Of a DNA stretch of 64,000 bases, positions 10,091 through 21,150 are shown one piece after another. Each line of letters opens with the position of its first letter. Position 1 is the stretch's first letter. Source of the stretch: Ischnura elegans (Eukaryota; Arthropoda; Insecta; Odonata; Coenagrionidae). Both the position numbers and the translations under genes were made by a program. The notes below the pieces were generated by a model, which worked only from the letters and a program-made list of their open reading frames with translations, was not told where the DNA came from and searched no databases. The stretch is from positions 95,900,566 to 95,964,565 of the forward strand of contig NC_060251.1 in NCBI RefSeq assembly GCF_921293095.1, in the 5' to 3' direction.

Positions 10091-10325
10091 AGGCCGTTTT
10101 ACACGAGACACGTACTTGCACAATCTGACGTGTGTACGAAAGCGCAGTCAAAATTGCGTCGTGTGAAGCGGTGAATTGCTACAACACATGCGAGAATGCG
10201 TGAATGTGAGATGGAAACAATAGCCCCTGTTCTAATTTCGTTCATGCATTCGCGCAATTCCACGCCAATTTAGAAATTAATGCAGTTCTAACCTGCGCAA
10301 TTCCGTGTCCCGTGTAAAACGGCCC
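10091..10325. mobile_element. PIF/Harbinger-like MITE (235 bp)
   Basis: The ends AGGCCGTTTTACACG and CGTGTAAAACGGCCC are inverted repeats, and TTA lies directly outside on both sides (10088-10090, 10326-10328). A 3-bp TTA duplication is typical of the PIF/Harbinger superfamily. The interior has no open frame. The assignment rests on end structure only. Confidence 0.7.
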
Positions 10326-10349
10326 TTAGAACCCCATTTTATTCAGTGT

Positions 10350-10500
10350 CAGACAGATACGATCTACTAAGAGAGACGTTTTGCCGAACTGATAGGCATA
10401 GGAATAATAAAGGACTTCAATAAATGCTATGTGGAACTTCATTACAGCATTTCCTTTTCATTAGTAAACGTCTGGTGTCCTAACCTACCATCTGGTGTTA
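10350..10500 (+). mobile_element. CR1/L2-type LINE C-terminal scrap, plus strand
   Basis: GAGAGACGTTTTGCCGAACTGA and the AATAAAGGACTTCAATAAA region are the plus-strand equivalents of the minus-strand LINE end at 9570-9660. TCTGGTGTCCTAACC matches its 3' untranslated part. Short and decayed. Confidence 0.55.
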
Positions 10501-10542
10501 GGGGAAGGAAGAGACCTACCTAAGTTCGGATTCATAATGAAT

Positions 10543-10835
10543 CATCGGCGTACCCAGCGGAGGGCAAGAGGGAGCAGCTGCCCTCCTTTTAGAAGTGAAA
10601 ATAAATTTAGTTCAAAACGAAAGTTGAATAAAAATGTTACTAAGTATTATAAGACATGGAACTAAAATAAAAATAGTTTTTTTTTTTTCGAGAAAATAAT
10701 TTAATAAACCATTAAGGCGCTGTAATGATTTTCTTAAAATTTTGGTTTTCATTAACCTTTTCTGTGCTTAAGTGTTACAATTGAACGACCACGGCTTGCC
10801 CCACCCCCCTAGTGTTGATCCTGAGTACGCCCATG
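10543..10835 (-). mobile_element. hAT-N5 element, inverted copy
   Basis: Begins CATCGGCGTACCCAG and ends CTGAGTACGCCCATG. Flanks TAATGAAT (10535-10542) and TAATGAAG (10836-10843) match at 7 of 8 positions. The interior is the inverse of 8705-9052, with GAGCAGCTGCCCTCC at its left. Noncoding. Confidence 0.8.
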
Positions 10836-10843
10836 TAATGAAG

Positions 10844-11985
10844 TGTTATAGGTCTTTGGTACAGATAAAGGAGAATTTATCCAATGTTATAATGGGAAAA
10901 GGTGGAAATGGTCACAAAAATGGGTACCCGCGTTCAATCTAAACCTAGCTTAGCATATGAATATCGCGCAATACTCTGATAAAATTCCATGCTCTGGAGG
11001 CTATTCTGTATTTCCGAATGAAAATGAACATTTTCGGGAAGCTGTTTGATCTTCAAAGGAATCCTTTAATGAGCCATTCATTACTCGAGGCAACAACAAA
11101 ACAAATATTATACAGCAATATGATAACAATAAATTAATGGTATTAATAATATTGGATATGATTGTAATAATATAAACTCTGTAGACGACACTATAGAAAT
11201 TAACTGTTCCCCGGCATTGAAGCGTTTAAATGAGTCGTTAGACGTTCGTACTCGCAGGTGGTGACTTATTGAACTTTCAAAAAATGTCAATATTCGGCTA
11301 AATCTGTGACGTCATCCGAAATGCAGAATAACACCCCTCATATGGGGTTACGATATTCCTATTCGCGAGCACTTAAGCCCCTCATACCAATTACTGAAAA
11401 TTAAGAAATTGGCATTAAACTTGATCCTTCGTCTCGACGACCTGGATTGGTCTTAAACAAATATCCCTAAACAATATCCCAATTCTCCAGTTTGCTTGAC
11501 GGATTACATTCAAACCCCATGGGCGTCCATTGATACCGGGCTCTCAAACAATCGAACAACGCTTTCCCCTTCAACGTGGAGGAGAAGACGAGATGGCGCG
11601 ATATTTGTGCAGCACGAGAGATCACTCGTCTCCGAACCCTTTTTCCACCGCCCCCTCGTGCTCGGAAAGTCTTCCGTTTCCAGGGGCGCCCTGGGCTCTG
11701 CCAACAATGCGGTGTCAATCACACCCCAATGAAAGGCGATACGCCGAGGGTTGTTTTCCTTTTTTCACTCGAAGGACTGCACTCAAGGCTTTTGGCTGGA
11801 TTGGAAAAGAAGGCATGGAAGAGGACCTCCACATGCACACCTCACGCTCATAGAAATATTACGCACACTAGAAAAATATAAATGCTTATTCATAAATAAA
11901 ATTGCTAATGGTTAGTAATTCCTAGAGCAAATGCATGCCAGGTTAGAACTATGAAAAAACGTGCAATGAGTGATCCTAGCGAGCG
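10844..11985. other. Unannotated; GC-rich block at 11500-11850
   Basis: Between 11467 and 11881 five overlapping open frames occupy both strands, as expected from a locally GC-rich stretch with few stop codons. None has a recognisable domain. The rest is AT-rich with no supported feature. Confidence 0.4.
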
Positions 11986-11999
11986 ACTCCATTAATCCT

Positions 12000-12350
12000 A
12001 TCAATTGAGGCAACGTTGCTATCCTTAGTAGCACGAGGGAAGAATGACATTTTAAATCTCTCTGTTATGCAGTCCATTTCTTTTATTTTATTCTCATGAT
12101 CACGTCTACTTTAGTGCGATGGTAAACGAAGGATATGATTCACGTCGTCTGAGAAAATATCTCCTTCGAATTTCCTAAGTAAGTTAAGCGTATACTTCGA
12201 TCTACGCTCCTGTAAAGATTCCCATCCTAACTCGTGTAACATACTGGAAACGCTGCACTTTTTGTCGTAACAACTCATCACAAATCTGGCCGCCCTGCGC
12301 TGTACTCGATTGATTTCAGCTATTAGTCCTACCTCGTAAGGGTACCACAC
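12000..12350 (-). pseudogene. LINE polyprotein C-terminal region
   Basis: The frame from 12350 reads YPYEVGLIAEINRVQRRAA and then MLHELGWESLQERRS, followed further left by an SFFPRATKD segment after a frame break. These blocks follow the reverse transcriptase domain in CR1/L2-like elements. The fragment at 19262-19475 derives from the same part. No catalytic residues lie here. Confidence 0.75.
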
Positions 12351-12431
12351 GCTAGCAGCATATTCCAGGCCTCACTAGAGTCAGGTAGCTTATTTCTTTC
12401 ACGTTTTTTGGGCATTTACCGAGAATTCTTT

Positions 12432-13868
12432 TTACAAATCCCAGTTTACGGTTAGCTTTCCCGCATACTTCACGTATGTGTTTACCCCACGAAAGATCCC
12501 GGGTAATGGTGACCCCCAAGTATTTAACGAATTCGGTATTTGATAATGGAATCTCGTTAGCGTGTAGCTCCTAATTGAAGATATATGCTTGTCCCAAAAA
12601 TTCATCACCATACACTTTTCAAGATTTAATTCTAACTCCCAAGTACTGCACCAGTCATTTATGGCAACGAGGTCCTTTTCTAATGCTAATCTATTGCCAT
12701 GGTCGTAAACTTCACTGTAAAGAACTACATCATCTGCGAGGAGGCGGATTTTGCTCGTGGGCACGGTGGTAATATCATTCATGTAAAGAAGGAACAAAAG
12801 AGGGCCGATAACACTTCCTTGGGGTACTCCTGAGGTAACTTGAATTGTATCCGAGCTAACTCCATCCAAAACAACTCTCTGTTCGCGATCATTTAGGAAA
12901 TAGTTGATCCAACCAATTCTGTGTGTATCTATACCTTATGCTTCCAACTTTTGAATCAGCTTTAAATGCGGAACCTTATCGAATACCTTTCTGAAGTCTA
13001 AAAATATGGCGTCGACTTGAACATATCTGTCACCCGCGGATAAGATATCGTGAACGAAGAGAGCAAGTTGAGTTTCACAAGGCCTCCCTTTTCTAAATCC
13101 GTGCTGTTCTTTTGCTAATAGATTTTGGCTATCAAGATGACCCATTATCCAACTGAAAAGAATATGTTCCAATATTTTTCAAGAAATGGAAGTAAGTGAA
13201 ATCGAACGGTAACTACTAGGCTTTTCCCTATCCCCACCTTTAAATATAGGCGTGACGTTCGCTGTTTTCCAATCTTTAAGGACTGTGTTTTCTGCTAGAG
13301 ATTTTTCAAACACTATCATCAAGTAAGGCGTTATCTCTGATACCTTATGCAGTCGAGCTGGAATTAGATCAGTGCCTGTCGATTTCTTTGGATTAATAGA
13401 GCTGAGTTGTTTTTCTAAACCACTGCTTGAAATACAGATAGACGGCATCTGCTCTTGGTAGAGTCGAGGTAGAGGTGTTGATATATTGGTCGTGAAATCA
13501 GAGAAGACACTATGGAAAAAGTCATTTAAGAGATTAGCTTTATCTCGATTGTTCGTCACTCTATCGCCACGTTCATTTATGAGTGAAGAGACTGTAGCGC
13601 TATTTCCCTGTACCTCTCTCACATATGACCAGAAAGCCTTAGAGTTGTCATCTAAATATTCGCCTAATATTTTTGTTTTGAATTCACTCAACGCCTCCCT
13701 AAGTGTTTTCTTCGTCTCTTTTTTCAATTTTTTATAATTTTCACGCATTTCTTGTTTTGTCTCACAGCTAAGTCCCGCATGTGTCTTTTTTATTTTAGCG
13801 TGAATTGCTCTCTGTCGCTTTAGAGCTTTACCGACATTAGTATTGTACCATCTCGGTTCAGTATTCAA
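12432..13868 (-). pseudogene. LINE reverse transcriptase domain, broken into three frames
   Basis: The N-terminal part (13868-13179) has STGTDLIPARL and WKTANVTPIFKGGDREKPSSY, the early fingers and palm motifs. The middle part (13172-12936) has QHGFRKGRPCETQL and IFLDFRKVFDKVPH, carrying the first catalytic aspartate. The last part (12869-12432) has GVPQGSVIGPLLFLLYMND and LLADDVVLY, the catalytic ADD box with leucine where F or Y is usual. In life it would copy its own RNA at a nicked chromosomal site. Frame breaks between the parts make it inactive. Confidence 0.85.
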
Positions 13869-14042
13869 ACGTTTTTACTTACTGGGTATCGTTTTATCCA
13901 AGGCATCTTGCATAATACTGATGAACTTTTTCCATGCTTCGTTTACCCCAAGGTTGAGAGTGGCGTCTTTGAAAACAGTGAATGAGTTCGACAAGTACTG
14001 CTTTAATCCTTCAAAATTCGCCTTATGGTATAAATAGACCCT

Positions 14043-14530
14043 TCATTTCGACACAGGTTTTCTATCGGAGACGATACGAAACTTTCCATGCACTGCCTTT
14101 TGATCACTTATACCAGCCACATCCTCAATTCTAATAACGCACTCTAGAATATTCGTTGCTAAGAGGTCTAGTATGTTGTCACCCCTGGTAGGTGTATCTG
14201 CTAGCTGAGTCAAGACATTGGAATAGAATGAGTAAAGCAAAGTTTCGCACAGGTCCTTGTCTTTCCCTCCATTTTTAAAACAATATTTTTCCCAATCTAT
14301 CGATGGAACATTGAAATCGCCGCCAATTATGACACTATTACGATTTTTCTGAGAAGTAAAAAGTCTTATTTCGTAACTTAGTAAAACGAGATTTTTCTGA
14401 GAAGTAAAACGTCTTGGCTATCTAACTCTAAAACTGAATCTAGGCTTGAATCTGGTGATCTATAATATGCGCATATAAATAATCACTTAGCTGGGCATTC
14501 GATTGAGCACCAACAGAAGCAACGGTACAT
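14043..14530 (-). pseudogene. LINE apurinic-like endonuclease, C-terminal half
   Basis: On the minus strand ICAYYRSPDSSLDSVLEL (about 14480-14425) is followed by IIGGDFNVPSIDW (14330-14290) and LADTPTRGDNILDLLATN (14200-14150). These match the endonuclease/exonuclease/phosphatase fold of CR1/L2-like LINEs, with GDFN as a catalytic motif. An insertion with an internal duplication of about 33 bp lies at 14345-14415 and breaks the frame. The N-terminal half is missing. Confidence 0.75.
14345..14415. repeat. Short direct duplication inside the LINE endonuclease
   Basis: ATTTTTCTGAGAAGTAAAA occurs twice, about 47 bp apart, each followed by a GTCTT word. This is a local duplication in the decaying LINE, probably a replication slip. 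Confidence 0.6.
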
Positions 14531-14710
14531 GTTAGTATGTACATATAGTGATCCCTTTACTTCGCGTTAAGAGGACGCTGGAAGTCCAGGTGCTAGCTAA
14601 AAAATGAGGAAGGGAGTGGGTACAAATTAAAGGAGCGTATTTTGAAATATACATGAAATGACATGTACTTGGTCTATCGCACCTATCTCCCGGTCCCAAT
14701 ACCAAATACC

Positions 14711-14983
14711 CAGGGACGGATCCAGGATCTCTTCTGGGGGGGAGGGGGCAAAAGGGTCTGACTCGTCCTTTCATATTTGCGATCAAAAACAAAATAAAAC
14801 CATTACTGTAGAAACTATTCTTTATTTTGATATGAAAGTATTAAAATTAAATGATTGATGCTTCGTAACAAAGAAAATAAAACGAACGTAATGATAACCG
14901 TATTAAAAATCTTGTCAATTTTTTCGGTGTCTGGGGGGCCACAAGTCCCCTTGAGCCCCCCCCCCCCTAGATCCGCCTAGATG
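14711..14983 (+). mobile_element. hAT-N4 nonautonomous element
   Basis: Begins CAGGGACGGATCCAGG and ends TAGATCCGCCTAGATG. The 8-bp duplication CAAATACC is perfect (14703-14710 and 14984-14991). The interior matches 6181, 21151, 27317, 28842 and the split copy at 54191-56862. Confidence 0.85.
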
Positions 14984-14991
14984 CAAATACC

Positions 14992-15600
14992 GAGTCGGGA
15001 GGTGAGATACGGTAAACTGAGGCTATTTAGATCTAATTGAATAATACGCCCGCTTAAAAAAAGAGCTTCGCAGATGATATGCATAATTTTTTTTCATTTC
15101 AGAAGTTTACAAAACGTCAATTATACGCCTCTATCGGCCACGGTTAATTCATTTTTATCGTTCTTCAATTCATACAAAATTAAGCAATACTCATCCTAAA
15201 ACATAGATAAATTCAACAACTCTCGATTCATAAAAAATATGCTTAGAAGAGAATAATTAGGAAATGAACAAAACAAGCCCCATTAGAACTCAGAACCCAG
15301 TTTGAACTACTGGTGCCCGTTGAATAGTGCCAGTTTGAACTACTATTGAATGGTGCAATGATTTGGTTCCGTCGGGCTCCTCTTGAGTCGTTTTCTTCCT
15401 GCTACAAAGAGACAATGATACCTATTTTGAAAAAAAATACGAAGCTGTGGAATTGCGAAACGCGGAGTGCAGTGATGGGGAATTGACTTGGAGTGCCTCT
15501 TGAGATTAGGAGCACGTGCGGGTTGCCTCACACACAATCTCAGGAGAAGGGTCCATGGAGAAGGGCTTCCTGTCGGGCCGCATTGTTGGCTGAGGACCCT
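14992..15600. other. No recognisable feature
   Basis: No gene or terminal repeat identified. A partial duplication, GTTTGAACTACTGGTGCCCG and CAGTTTGAACTACTATTGAATGG, lies at 15300-15356. Confidence 0.4.
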
Positions 15601-16130
15601 CAGTGGCGTAACTATGGGAACCCCTTACCCCTAAAAAACACTAAAAAAAGAAAATAATCGCATCCACGAAAACAAAATTTTTTGGGGATTATTTTGAGAC
15701 GATAAAAAAATATGGCTTCGCATTATGAAACACATAGATAAAGTTACGTTTTATGTTTTGCAGAAAAGTGCAACAACCTTTTATTTCAATATACCTGCAC
15801 TGCTCCAAAATGTTTTCGAATTTCGCATGTAGTTTTGCAATCTACAATATTTTCATGCATAATTTTTCCGTTAAAAATATTTTTAAATCCAAGTATTCTG
15901 ATTACGATGGGGTATAGAACACCCCCAAGATTCCTAAAAAATAATCGCATCACAAAATACAAATTTTACATAGGGAATTGTTTTGACATGATAAAATCGT
16001 TCTAATGCTCAAATATGAAACTAAAATCACTAACCTAACCTCCAGAAAGATACAATATATATTAACCGAAGTAATTCCTTATGATCGTGGCTCTAGACCA
16101 CGGCTCTAGACCTATCACACGTTACCTTGA
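15601..16130 (+). mobile_element. Truncated element with CAGTGGCGTAAC start; family R scrap at its end
   Basis: It starts CAGTGGCGTAACTATGGG, a hAT-N1-like terminus, but the interior differs from hAT-N1 and no right terminus is visible. At 16035-16080 ACCTCCAGAAAGATACAATA matches repeat family R (4095, 18100). A duplicated GGCTCTAGACC lies at 16090-16110. Confidence 0.4.
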
Positions 16131-17279
16131 TCAAGTACATACAACACAAATAATTTTTTTGCGACTGGGGCCGTGAGAATTTGTGATCTAGCTTTAGAGC
16201 TGTGAAGTAAACCAGCATAGAGCGTAGACACTGACGGAAGAATAACAGTTACTGAATACTTGCATGCCCATGAATATTTATTCGGGCTTCGTGAAAGACA
16301 GAAATTTAACTTTTCGCAGCGTTTTCGCAGAGGAGGTATCGTTTTCTTACCACCCACTGGAAAAATAGCTATGAATACGTACAGAATAGACTTCGGTTTC
16401 GTCTGCGTTGGATCTGTGATCAGACTAAAAGCATGGAGAACCCGAAGTTTTAATGTATAAGTATGAAATGTATGGCTTAAATACCTATGTGACGCATTTT
16501 AAAATTTCTAACTGAATGAATGAGAATGTCTTCTAATCTAAATAATAATAATATTTTGCCTTTATTTTTCACTTTATTAATTTAGAGGTTAGCCGTGGAG
16601 GTTTACCATTTAAAATGGCAAACTAAGTTTTTCAAAAGACGGATGGCGTAGTATTACACCCGTGGCAAATGTCAAAGGATTTCACGTGGCATAATATTAC
16701 GCCCATAGAACGCAAAGTGTTTACCATCACCAACTACATGTTCAAGCTGTTAACTCATGTGCTTCCTTCTTTCTCAGAGCGCTCAGCTGGACTACTCTAT
16801 CCCGTCTTCTCAAGCTAATGGTATGGAGCGGACACTTCGTCAAAACCCACCATCAGCAGCTCCGGAATTCCGAATAGGGTAAGCAGATCATAAGCTCGTA
16901 CTTATTTATTTTATACTAGCCGACCCGGCGAACTACGTGCCGCCTAAGAATCAATGGGCAGTTTAGTTACACCATTTATACATCAAGAATGGCTCTACCG
17001 ATTTGAATCATTTTTGACTTATTACAATGAAATAAGGACAAAAATTCGATAAAACTACATAAATAAGTATTAAAATGGCTTGTCAGAGGGACATTTTCTT
17101 TATTATTCAATCTATATATGCATTCGGGTTTATTCTCTTGAGTGAAGAACCTTCTGATATACCTACAACAGCTGTTGCTTTGTTATGAGGCGCAAGGACA
17201 AATTAAGCGGATGGTTTGCCAACACGTGATCATGCCAAATATATTTATTATTATTAGTATTCTACCGATTAAGGTAGGT

Positions 17280-17460
17280 TTTCATGGAGTATTCAAGAAA
17301 TTAGCTGGAAGCCTCCCTTTCCTTCCAACACTACCTTCTTTAATTCACTGTAAGGCCTACTCTTTTTCAATCTATCTAAAAATCCTATTATTTTCCTTAC
17401 CCTCCCTCGTTTCCCTAACATTCTACCCTCTAACACCATTTTCAACATCCCAAATATATT
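17280..17460 (-). repeat. Pyrimidine-rich repeat shared with 36722-37100
   Basis: ACCCTCCCTCGTTTCCCTAAC and CCTCTAACACCATTTTCAA align with CCCCTCCCTAATCAATCTAAC and GCTCTAACATTGTTTTCAA at 36855-36900. The complement has the charged-residue-rich look of a LINE polyprotein end, but I see no diagnostic motif. Confidence 0.35.
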
Positions 17461-17634
17461 TGACCATCAGAAAAGCTTAGGTTTTTTTAACATTCAGATC
17501 ACAAGCATTCAACGATTGGCCTTGTGATTTGTTAATCCTCATCACGAATGCAACACGAATTGGAAATTGAATTCGTTTAAACACAAAGGGAACATCGATT
17601 GGGATCATGGGTATCTTCGGAATGAGAACTTCCT
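17440..17634 (-). pseudogene. Helitron helicase C-terminal fragment
   Basis: Translated on the minus strand, 17634-17519 gives VLIPKIPMIPIDVPF, then FKRIQFPIRVAFVM and INKSQGQSL. The spacing and wording match the PIF1-type helicase C-terminus of animal Helitrons, where INKSQGQ is a helicase motif. The frame runs on to DLNVKKT, then a stop, then FLMV where the family has CFSHGQLY. Only about 60 codons remain; the Rep nuclease and helicase motifs I-IV are gone. It would have served rolling-circle transposition. Confidence 0.75.
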
Positions 17635-17839
17635 CATATTAGATTGAATGCCGCCCGGGTAGGTTGCCGCTAGTGCTAGTTTGTGCTAAATTGATGTTTG
17701 TTAGATTCTCCCGTTGTGAGGTGAGCCTTAGGCTCTTTTTTCGTATCGGTGAAGATTTATAATTAAATAATAAATTACTAATTTAAGTAAACCGGGACTA
17801 GCCACGGTGATAACTTTAGAGAGTCACCCGTTTTCCACA

Positions 17840-17935
17840 CGGGAGAATGATGCTTCGGTAGATTAACTGGCTAAAGCTCTCGACGGGAAATCGGGGGATC
17901 CGGGTTCGAATCCCGGTCAAGGCGAATGATTGTTT
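17840..17935 (+). mobile_element. tRNA-derived SINE head
   Basis: GCTTCGGTAGATTAACTGGCTAAAG provides an A-box-like segment and GGATCCGGGTTCGAATCCCGG a near-consensus B box 30-35 nt later. The acceptor stem does not close, so this is not a tRNA gene. The 3' extent is not defined. Confidence 0.55.
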
Positions 17936-18099
17936 TCTCTGTGGATTTTTCGAATAAGTTACTACATTTCAAACAAGTAGGATTTCTGTAACATAATTTT
18001 TGTTTTTGAGATTCTGGGGGCGTTCTATCCCCCTAATCAAAATTGTCTACACTATTAAATTGAATTTTTGACGGAAATAAGTATACATGACGATACTGT

Positions 18100-18460
18100 A
18101 TATTGGAAAACCCAATGAAAAATGTTTCTAGAGCATTCTGAATAATATTACATACCTTTATCAAATTCTTAAACAACGCGAAGCCTAGTATATAATTGAA
18201 AAATATCTAACTTCCTTATGTCTTTGGAATGAAGTCCTGCAAACAATAGCGATATCGAAGGGGCTTAAGTCAATGGCGCTCATTAATTCAATGACTGGTC
18301 AGAAAAGAAATACCGTTTCCCGTGAGAAATCGTGCCCGATGAAAGGGAAGGATGATCCAATAGCGTTGATAGCTCCTGAGCCACGTTTATAAGGAGTGCT
18401 TCGGTTAGTATTTATTGCATCTTTCTGGCGGTTTGGTTAGTAGTTAGAGTTTAAAATTTG
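18100..18460 (+). repeat. Dispersed repeat family R, direct copy
   Basis: Matches the complement of 4095-4500: TTTATCAAATTCTTA, GGCTTAAGTCAATGGCGCTC, TTAGTATTTATTGCATCTTTCTGG. Noncoding, ends not defined. Confidence 0.5.
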
Positions 18461-19135
18461 ACTCTAAGAAATATTTCATCATGTTAACACCATCCTCTTA
18501 GGAAATATTCATTCGACAGAATGAATGAATTTATTATAAATGGCAGATTAATTCATAAGGATAAAGTCACAGATGATAAATAAAGTTAACGATCTCCTAT
18601 TCTACACGCTTGGTGGTGAGCGGTTATTCTCTGGACACTGCCCGCTGAGCGGATTCGTATTGCTGGGCTACTAGATGAGCGGATTTGATTCGGTGGGCAA
18701 TTGCTGAGCGTTTTCGCAGAGGAGGTATCGAAAAAAAATCGACGCAGAAAAGAAAATTTTCATACAAAATCATAAAAAAGAAAAGGTGATTGCTTCCGTA
18801 AAAGAAAAATATAAGGAGAAAGTGATGAAAAGAAGTGGCGAATTCAAGCACGATCTCAGACACTCAGTTCAAGAGCTTACCATTTTAACAACTCCTCTGC
18901 GTCCTGAGAGACATTGGTTAGCTGAAGAAGATCCACTGCTCTTACAAATGATTGAATGCGTTTTTCGAGTAAATTTTTAGGTATAGAACCCCTAATGGAG
19001 ATTATTCGGTATAAACTTCAGTTTTATTTATTTATTTCCTCACCACCGAAAAAAAAACTATTCGGCCTTTACATAGGGTTTTTTGATAACATGTCACAAT
19101 CGAACGCACACAAACATCCTTGCTCTGAATAAGGA
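18461..19135. other. Unannotated; short GAGCGGATT reiteration
   Basis: At 18615-18715 the words GAGCGGTTA, GAGCGGATTCG, GAGCGGATTTG and GAGCGTTTTCG follow one another at intervals of roughly 30-50 bp. GCGTTTTCGCAGAGGAGGTATCG at 18708 also occurs at 16319, so this is part of another dispersed repeat. No gene is visible. Confidence 0.4.
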
Positions 19136-19225
19136 TTACTCACTCAGGCGGAACTCGAAACCGTGACCTGTGTTTTGACAGGCGAGGACTTTACCCCGCC
19201 GCCACCGAGGCGGTCTATGATGCAC
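19136..19225 (-). mobile_element. tRNA-derived SINE head
   Basis: On the minus strand CGGTGGCGGCGGGGTAAAGTCC and GGTCACGGTTTCGAGTTCCG give A- and B-box-like segments. It resembles the SINE at 7523 (GGCGCCGGGGTGAAGTCC), so both may be one family. Confidence 0.5.
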
Positions 19226-19261
19226 GAAGAATTAACAGCCAAACATTTTCCAGATTTACTT

Positions 19262-19475
19262 AGTAAATATACCCTACACCTCTATGCTCCTGAAAAGATT
19301 CGCATTCTAACTCGCTTAACATAATGGAAACGCTGCACTTCTTATCGCGATGCTGGCCGCCTTACTCCGTACTCTATTGATTTCGGATATCAGCTCGACT
19401 TCATTAGAGTCCCTCACGCTATCAGCATACTGCAAGTGAGGCCTTGCGTACTAGAGTAACTATTTAGTTTCATAT
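19262..19475 (-). mobile_element. CR1/L2-type LINE C-terminal scrap
   Basis: TCCTGAAAAGATTCGCATTCTAACTCGC and GGAAACGCTGCACTTCTTATCG run parallel to 12210-12400 of the longer minus-strand LINE. The fragment lacks the reverse transcriptase and the tail. Confidence 0.65.
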
Positions 19476-19479
19476 GTTT

Positions 19480-20040
19480 TAACTTATCTCTTTCACCTTT
19501 ATGTGACATATTTTAACGTTTTTCTGTTACTCGGGACTGAGACGAATCGAAGAACATAACACCTGTGGAATGGGATAAAAATGTCAACTTTTGTATTGCC
19601 TTACTGCATTGTACATTTTACCATGACCTGTATGTTTGCTTCCGTAGAAGATCTCAAAAATTGCCGGATTCGACGTTATTTCACATCGAATCGGCGAGGT
19701 ATTGGTATAAGTTTTCAACTAGCAATAATCGCACCTCACTTCAACTTCATTGGTTACGATATCGCCACTGCGCAAAGTTAATTGTAACTGTGATAGTCAG
19801 GGTGCCTTTCATAATAGACACTTTTTATTCTAGCGTTTAGCATATTTTATCAACTCAGTAATTTTTAACTAATGAAGAAAGTACATTTTTCTTCTCATGG
19901 TGGCAGTAAATATTAATTAAAGCTTCAAACCCATTTTACATTATTTCATTCTACAACTTATTGACGTTTTTATTTGGTTATTTTCTGATATCCTAAATCC
20001 TTCCATAACACTTCCAAGGTACGGTAGGTAGGGTTCGAGT
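19480..20040. other. No recognisable feature
   Basis: Two overlapping plus-strand frames at 19565-19840 have no recognisable domain. No repeat terminus seen. Confidence 0.35.
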
Positions 20041-20044
20041 CCCG

Positions 20045-20675
20045 CCTCGCTAGGTTGCCCCTAACGTTGGTCTAGCAAGGTCGGCTGTTCGGGGATCGCC
20101 GAAGGCCGTGAGCTTACGGGGGCCCCACAATGCTCGCATCCATCATGAAACGTTTATGAAAGGTGAGATAAATAGAGTCAGATGACTGGAACCAATTTTT
20201 TTGCTGTTATAGTATTCTAAGTTTTCATGATTTTCTTTTATATACACGTATATATCCTACAGCATAATCAGTGTAAAAATATAATTTAAAAAAATGAAAT
20301 AAAGGTGTCAGAAGAATAAAGAGAACCTGATCTTTTTTGAAAGGGCTATACGAAAAGATATTTTAGAGGCATTTTTTTAAAGATTTCATTTCAGTTTCAA
20401 GGAACATATTCTCTAAAAATATAATAGAACTATAATGAATTATTAAGTTTTATAATCTATATAAGAAATTATCACCCTTCACAATATTTTTTCTTACGAA
20501 ATTGCTGTTTTTATTAAATTATATGTGGTTTATAAGAGCCAGAATAGCGTCAAAATCCATTTTTGGGCAACCAATATCCTAATATTATCCGGTGGAATGG
20601 AATACCCCCGCAAGGAGGACCCCGTCATGAACTTCAGCCGAGGGCCCCTAATCACTCCAGACCGCCCCTACAAGA
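20045..20675 (+). mobile_element. hAT-N10-like repeat, direct copy
   Basis: It is the inverse of 24955-25561. Shared blocks are AGGTCGGCTG..GGGATCGCCGA, AAAGGTGAGATAAA, GGTGTCAGAAGAATAAAGAGAACC and TAAGAGCCAGAATAGCGTCAAAA. The right end GACCGCCCCTAC and the partner's CAGGGGCGGTTTGGCC suggest hAT-type termini, but no duplication is clear. Noncoding. Confidence 0.6.
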
Positions 20676-20776
20676 TGCCGACGGGAGGATAAATGACTTC
20701 CGTGATGCCGCAGCCAATTGAGAGCCCTAAATCTGCGTTAAAGCCGCGCAATTTCTAATACATTTTTGAATCCCGC

Positions 20777-20915
20777 CGCGTCAACGGCGGTGATATTCAC
20801 GTTAATTGCCGAGAGAAAAAAATTCATCTGGACTGGTAATCGAACCATGGACTTTTAGCTTTCCGGGCCACTGCGCAGACTGCGTACACTACGCTCTCAA
20901 GGTTCCTAAGTAATT
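20777..20915 (-). repeat. Single tRNA-like arm
   Basis: The complement reads GGCCCGGAAAGCTAAAAGTCC and GGTTCGATTACCAGTCCAG, the tRNA-like arm also seen at 6030, 6475, 21010 and 25630. The opposite-facing arm at 25630-25770 may be its partner across later insertions. Confidence 0.5.
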
Positions 20916-21009
20916 TTTTTCTTATTTACGGAAAATTGAGCATATTTTTAAGAGTTTATATTTTTTTGACATTCCGTATTTTGGCATAAAGCGTGACATA
21001 CACGGCGTA

Positions 21010-21150
21010 GATTCACCGGGAAGCGAACAGCGGACCTGTGGCTTTTCCAGTACAATGACTCTTGTACAATTGCCATGGGCAATAAGGATCTTGTATAGCG
21101 CTGTGCCCTGGAAGCCAAAGGTGCGTGGTTCTATTCACGGTCCAGGGGAA
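21010..21150. repeat. Compact pair of inverted tRNA-like arms
   Basis: The left half (ATTCACCGGGAAGCGAACAG, TGTGGCTTTTCCAG) is the inverse of the right half (CTGGAAGCCAAAGGTGCG, TCTATTCACGGTCCAGG). The centre is TTGCCATGGGCAA. It shows the head-to-head layout of this family without inserted sequence. hAT-N4 at 21151 has landed in its right arm. Confidence 0.6.

Larger units (their letters stand above)
11990..14530 (-). mobile_element. Degraded CR1/L2-type LINE, 5'-truncated
   Basis: Read right to left, the segment holds an endonuclease piece (14530-14043), a reverse transcriptase (13868-12432) and a C-terminal region (12350-12000). This is the order of a single-polyprotein non-LTR retrotransposon. 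Frames are broken by stops and frameshifts at about 13175, 12930 and 12430. Shorter relatives occur at 9440, 10350, 19262, 49763 and 56225. A full element would also need the N-terminal endonuclease part, which is absent. Confidence 0.85.
16916..17640 (-). mobile_element. Helitron relic, 3' end and helicase scrap
   Basis: On the minus strand the terminus reads CGCCGGGTCGGCTAG followed by T. CTAG is the CTRR Helitron end, insertion lies between A and T, and a GGCG...CGCC hairpin sits about 11 nt upstream. The helicase fragment at 17440-17634 is on the same strand. The interior between 17240 and 17440 is pyrimidine-rich and may be a later insertion. I did not find the 5' TC end. Confidence 0.65.

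Noticed and set aside
11467..11881. Five overlapping frames on both strands in a GC-rich block
   Set aside because: Overlap in all directions without a recognisable domain indicates low stop density, not coding. No splice or family evidence.
17840..17935. A tRNA gene
   Set aside because: The B box is near consensus but the acceptor stem does not pair and no anticodon arm can be closed. A SINE head is the simpler explanation. The same applies to 2385-2450 and 48270-48340.
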